IMG/VR virus record: IMGVR_UViG_3300018062_000004
Location: 1 to 20,366 of that record
Length of the DNA stretch: 20,366 nucleotides
Strand: one strand, 5' to 3'
From: a virus
A program made the translations under genes and the position numbers. Positions 19,305 to 20,366 of the stretch are shown one piece after another (position 1 is the stretch's first letter; each line of letters opens with the position of its first letter). The notes below the pieces were generated by a model. That model searched no databases, was not told the origin of the DNA, and saw only the letters and a list, made by a program, of their open reading frames with translations.

Positions 19305-20366
19305 TGTACTTGCGCAATATCCTTATTCTCGCCGCCGCCCTTGTGCTCGGCATGCCGTTGGCCGCGGCGCTGGCCGATTACGTCTACACCGACACTAACG
19401 GTAACCATACGGTTTTTTCTTTCGTCTGCCAGACGACCAAGCTGTGCACCGGCTTTGTCATCATGGATTCGACCGGGACGGAGAAAGCAACATCCGCGAA
19501 TCCGGTGATCGTCGGCGGCGCCGGCCAGCAGGCGCCGGGCGCGTCGATGTCGACGGTGCAGGCGCAGGATACGCGGCCGTCGGCCGGCTCGATCACCGTC
19601 GTCGATTCCGGGTCGAGCTCGACCACGGGCCAGAACGGCGCGCCGATCATCACCGGCACGCCGACTTCAGGGTCAGCGGTGCCGCAGACGGTCAACGGGC
19701 TTGCAGTCGCCCGCTTCCAGTTGAGCGGGACGTGGACCGGCACCATCGAATTCGAGCAATCGATCGACGGCGGCACGACCTGGGGATTGCTCGGCTGCCA
19801 CGTCAACGGCTCCTCCGGCGGCCAGACCGGATCGTCGTTCACCGCCAACGGCATCTTCGATTGCGAAGCCGCCGGCGCCACCAACGTGCGGGCGCGGGCC
19901 ACCGCAGCGATCACCGGCACCGCGACCGTGACCGTCGTGATGACGGTCAATGCCGGCGTCGGCAAGGTTTCCAATCCGATCGCGATCAAGGACAACGCCA
20001 GCGGCAACCAGGCGACGATCAAGAGCGCTTCGACCGCGGCGGTCGCCAGCGACCCTTCCGTCGTGGTGCAGACGTCGCCGAACGACGCCAATATCGGCGC
20101 GCCCGGTGCGACCGCATGCGCAAGCGATACCGGATCGTGCAGCCTCAACGCGCTGCTGCAACGCATCGCGCAGCGGCTGACGACGATGATTACGGGGCCG
20201 CTGCAATCGGTCAACCAGCCATCATCATCTTCGGCAAACGGTTTGTCGCCGACTTCGACCTCCGCACTCGCCACCAGCCAAGTCATCAAAGGTAGCGCCG
20301 GCAACCTCTATTCATTTGAGGTGAGCGCCGACTCCACGCTCTCCGCCTCGGCGTGGTGGATCATGA
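19304..20366 (+). CDS. Secreted-looking beta-rich protein (3' end outside window)
   Basis: ATG 19304 overlaps the DUF2460 stop, and the frame stays open to the edge (353 complete codons plus ATG). Residues 1-25 look like a signal peptide (YLRNILILAAALVLGMPLAAALA), followed by YVYTDTNGNHTVFSFVCQTT. The rest is rich in Thr/Ser/Gly/Ala and strands (GLAVARFQLSGTWTGTIEFE, QSIDGGTTWGLLGCHVNGSS, ATVTVVMTVNAGVGK) with scattered Cys. The pattern suggests repeated beta-sandwich domains, as in adhesion or receptor-binding proteins. A signal peptide is odd for a virion part made in the cytoplasm; in GTA clusters gp13-gp15 would be expected next. It may be a tail-fibre-like moron, or a periplasmic/surface protein. 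Confidence 0.65.
   Translation, partial: MYLRNILILAAALVLGMPLAAALADYVYTDTNGNHTVFSFVCQTTKLCTGFVIMDSTGTEKATSANPVIVGGAGQQAPGASMSTVQAQDTRPSAGSITVVDSGSSSTTGQNGAPIITGTPTSGSAVPQTVNGLAVARFQLSGTWTGTIEFEQSIDGGTTWGLLGCHVNGSSGGQTGSSFTANGIFDCEAAGATNVRARATAAITGTATVTVVMTVNAGVGKVSNPIAIKDNASGNQATIKSASTAAVASDPSVVVQTSPNDANIGAPGATACASDTGSCSLNALLQRIAQRLTTMITGPLQSVNQPSSSSANGLSPTSTSALATSQVIKGSAGNLYSFEVSADSTLSASAWWIM

Noticed and set aside
19384-20304. 306-codon minus-strand open frame
   Set aside because: It is a shadow of the GC-rich plus-strand frame at 19304, which has a signal peptide, start/stop coupling to DUF2460 and good codon use.
1-20366. tRNA, rRNA, insertion sequence or integrase gene
   Set aside because: None seen on reading through both strands; prophage ends must lie outside the window.

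Overview
The window is part of a prophage, or of a gene-transfer-agent-like siphovirus cluster, in an alphaproteobacterium. The host is most likely a Hyphomicrobiales member of the Bradyrhizobium/Rhodopseudomonas type. Four things point there: high-GC coding, GTTC-N7-GTTC LexA boxes, the intergenic palindromes typical of that group (GAGCATGAT...ATCATGCTC and GTCATTGCG...CGCAATGAC), and a virion gene order that follows Rhodobacter-type GTA clusters. No terminase, portal, integrase or lysis gene is visible, so only the middle of the element is seen.

Backbone, all on the plus strand: XkdF-like prohead protease (3872-4990), HK97-fold major capsid protein (8474-10048), small head protein (12689-12901), head-tail connector (12924-13787), gp10-like neck protein (13787-14260), tail-completion protein (15288-15734), tail tube (15849-16589), tail-assembly chaperone with an apparent -1 frameshift product (16675-17073/17267), short tape measure (17283-18593), DUF2460 distal-tail protein (18615-19304), and a secreted-looking beta-rich protein that runs off the end (19304 onward).

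Accessory islands interrupt the backbone. Island A (1-3743), B (5037-8017) and C (10049-12600) carry polymorphic toxin/immunity modules. Three toxin genes share a helical N-terminal segment and a Pro/Gly-rich linker of the type PRVPAGNPDGGxWT, followed by unrelated C-terminal domains: an RNase A-like (CdiA-CT type) domain at 2-874, an unrecognised His/Trp/Pro-rich domain at 6653-7357, and an HNH/His-Me-finger-like nuclease domain at 10210-11124. Around them lie whole and broken immunity genes in families: three copies of an 'EEEYQ' domain protein, three small Imm32-like proteins and two DUF2019 proteins. There are also several toxin C-terminal scraps without heads. Toxin and immunity genes overlap by ATGA at 871, 11121 and 11754. 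A leader repeat (about 105 bp, three copies), a 56-bp direct repeat of the capsid 3' end on both sides of most of island C, and recombination scars inside immunity genes suggest cassettes swap by homologous recombination. Island D (14261-15260) is a moron: an outer-membrane beta-barrel gene with its own SOS-type promoter and a strong terminator.

The most interesting reading is a prophage-borne polymorphic toxin/polyimmunity system embedded in virion morphogenesis genes. If the shared N-terminal segment is a packaging or tethering signal, the toxins could be carried by the particle or released on SOS-induced lysis. That role is inference. The gene arrangement, repeats and remnants are seen directly. 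Family names are from memory of motifs, with no search run.
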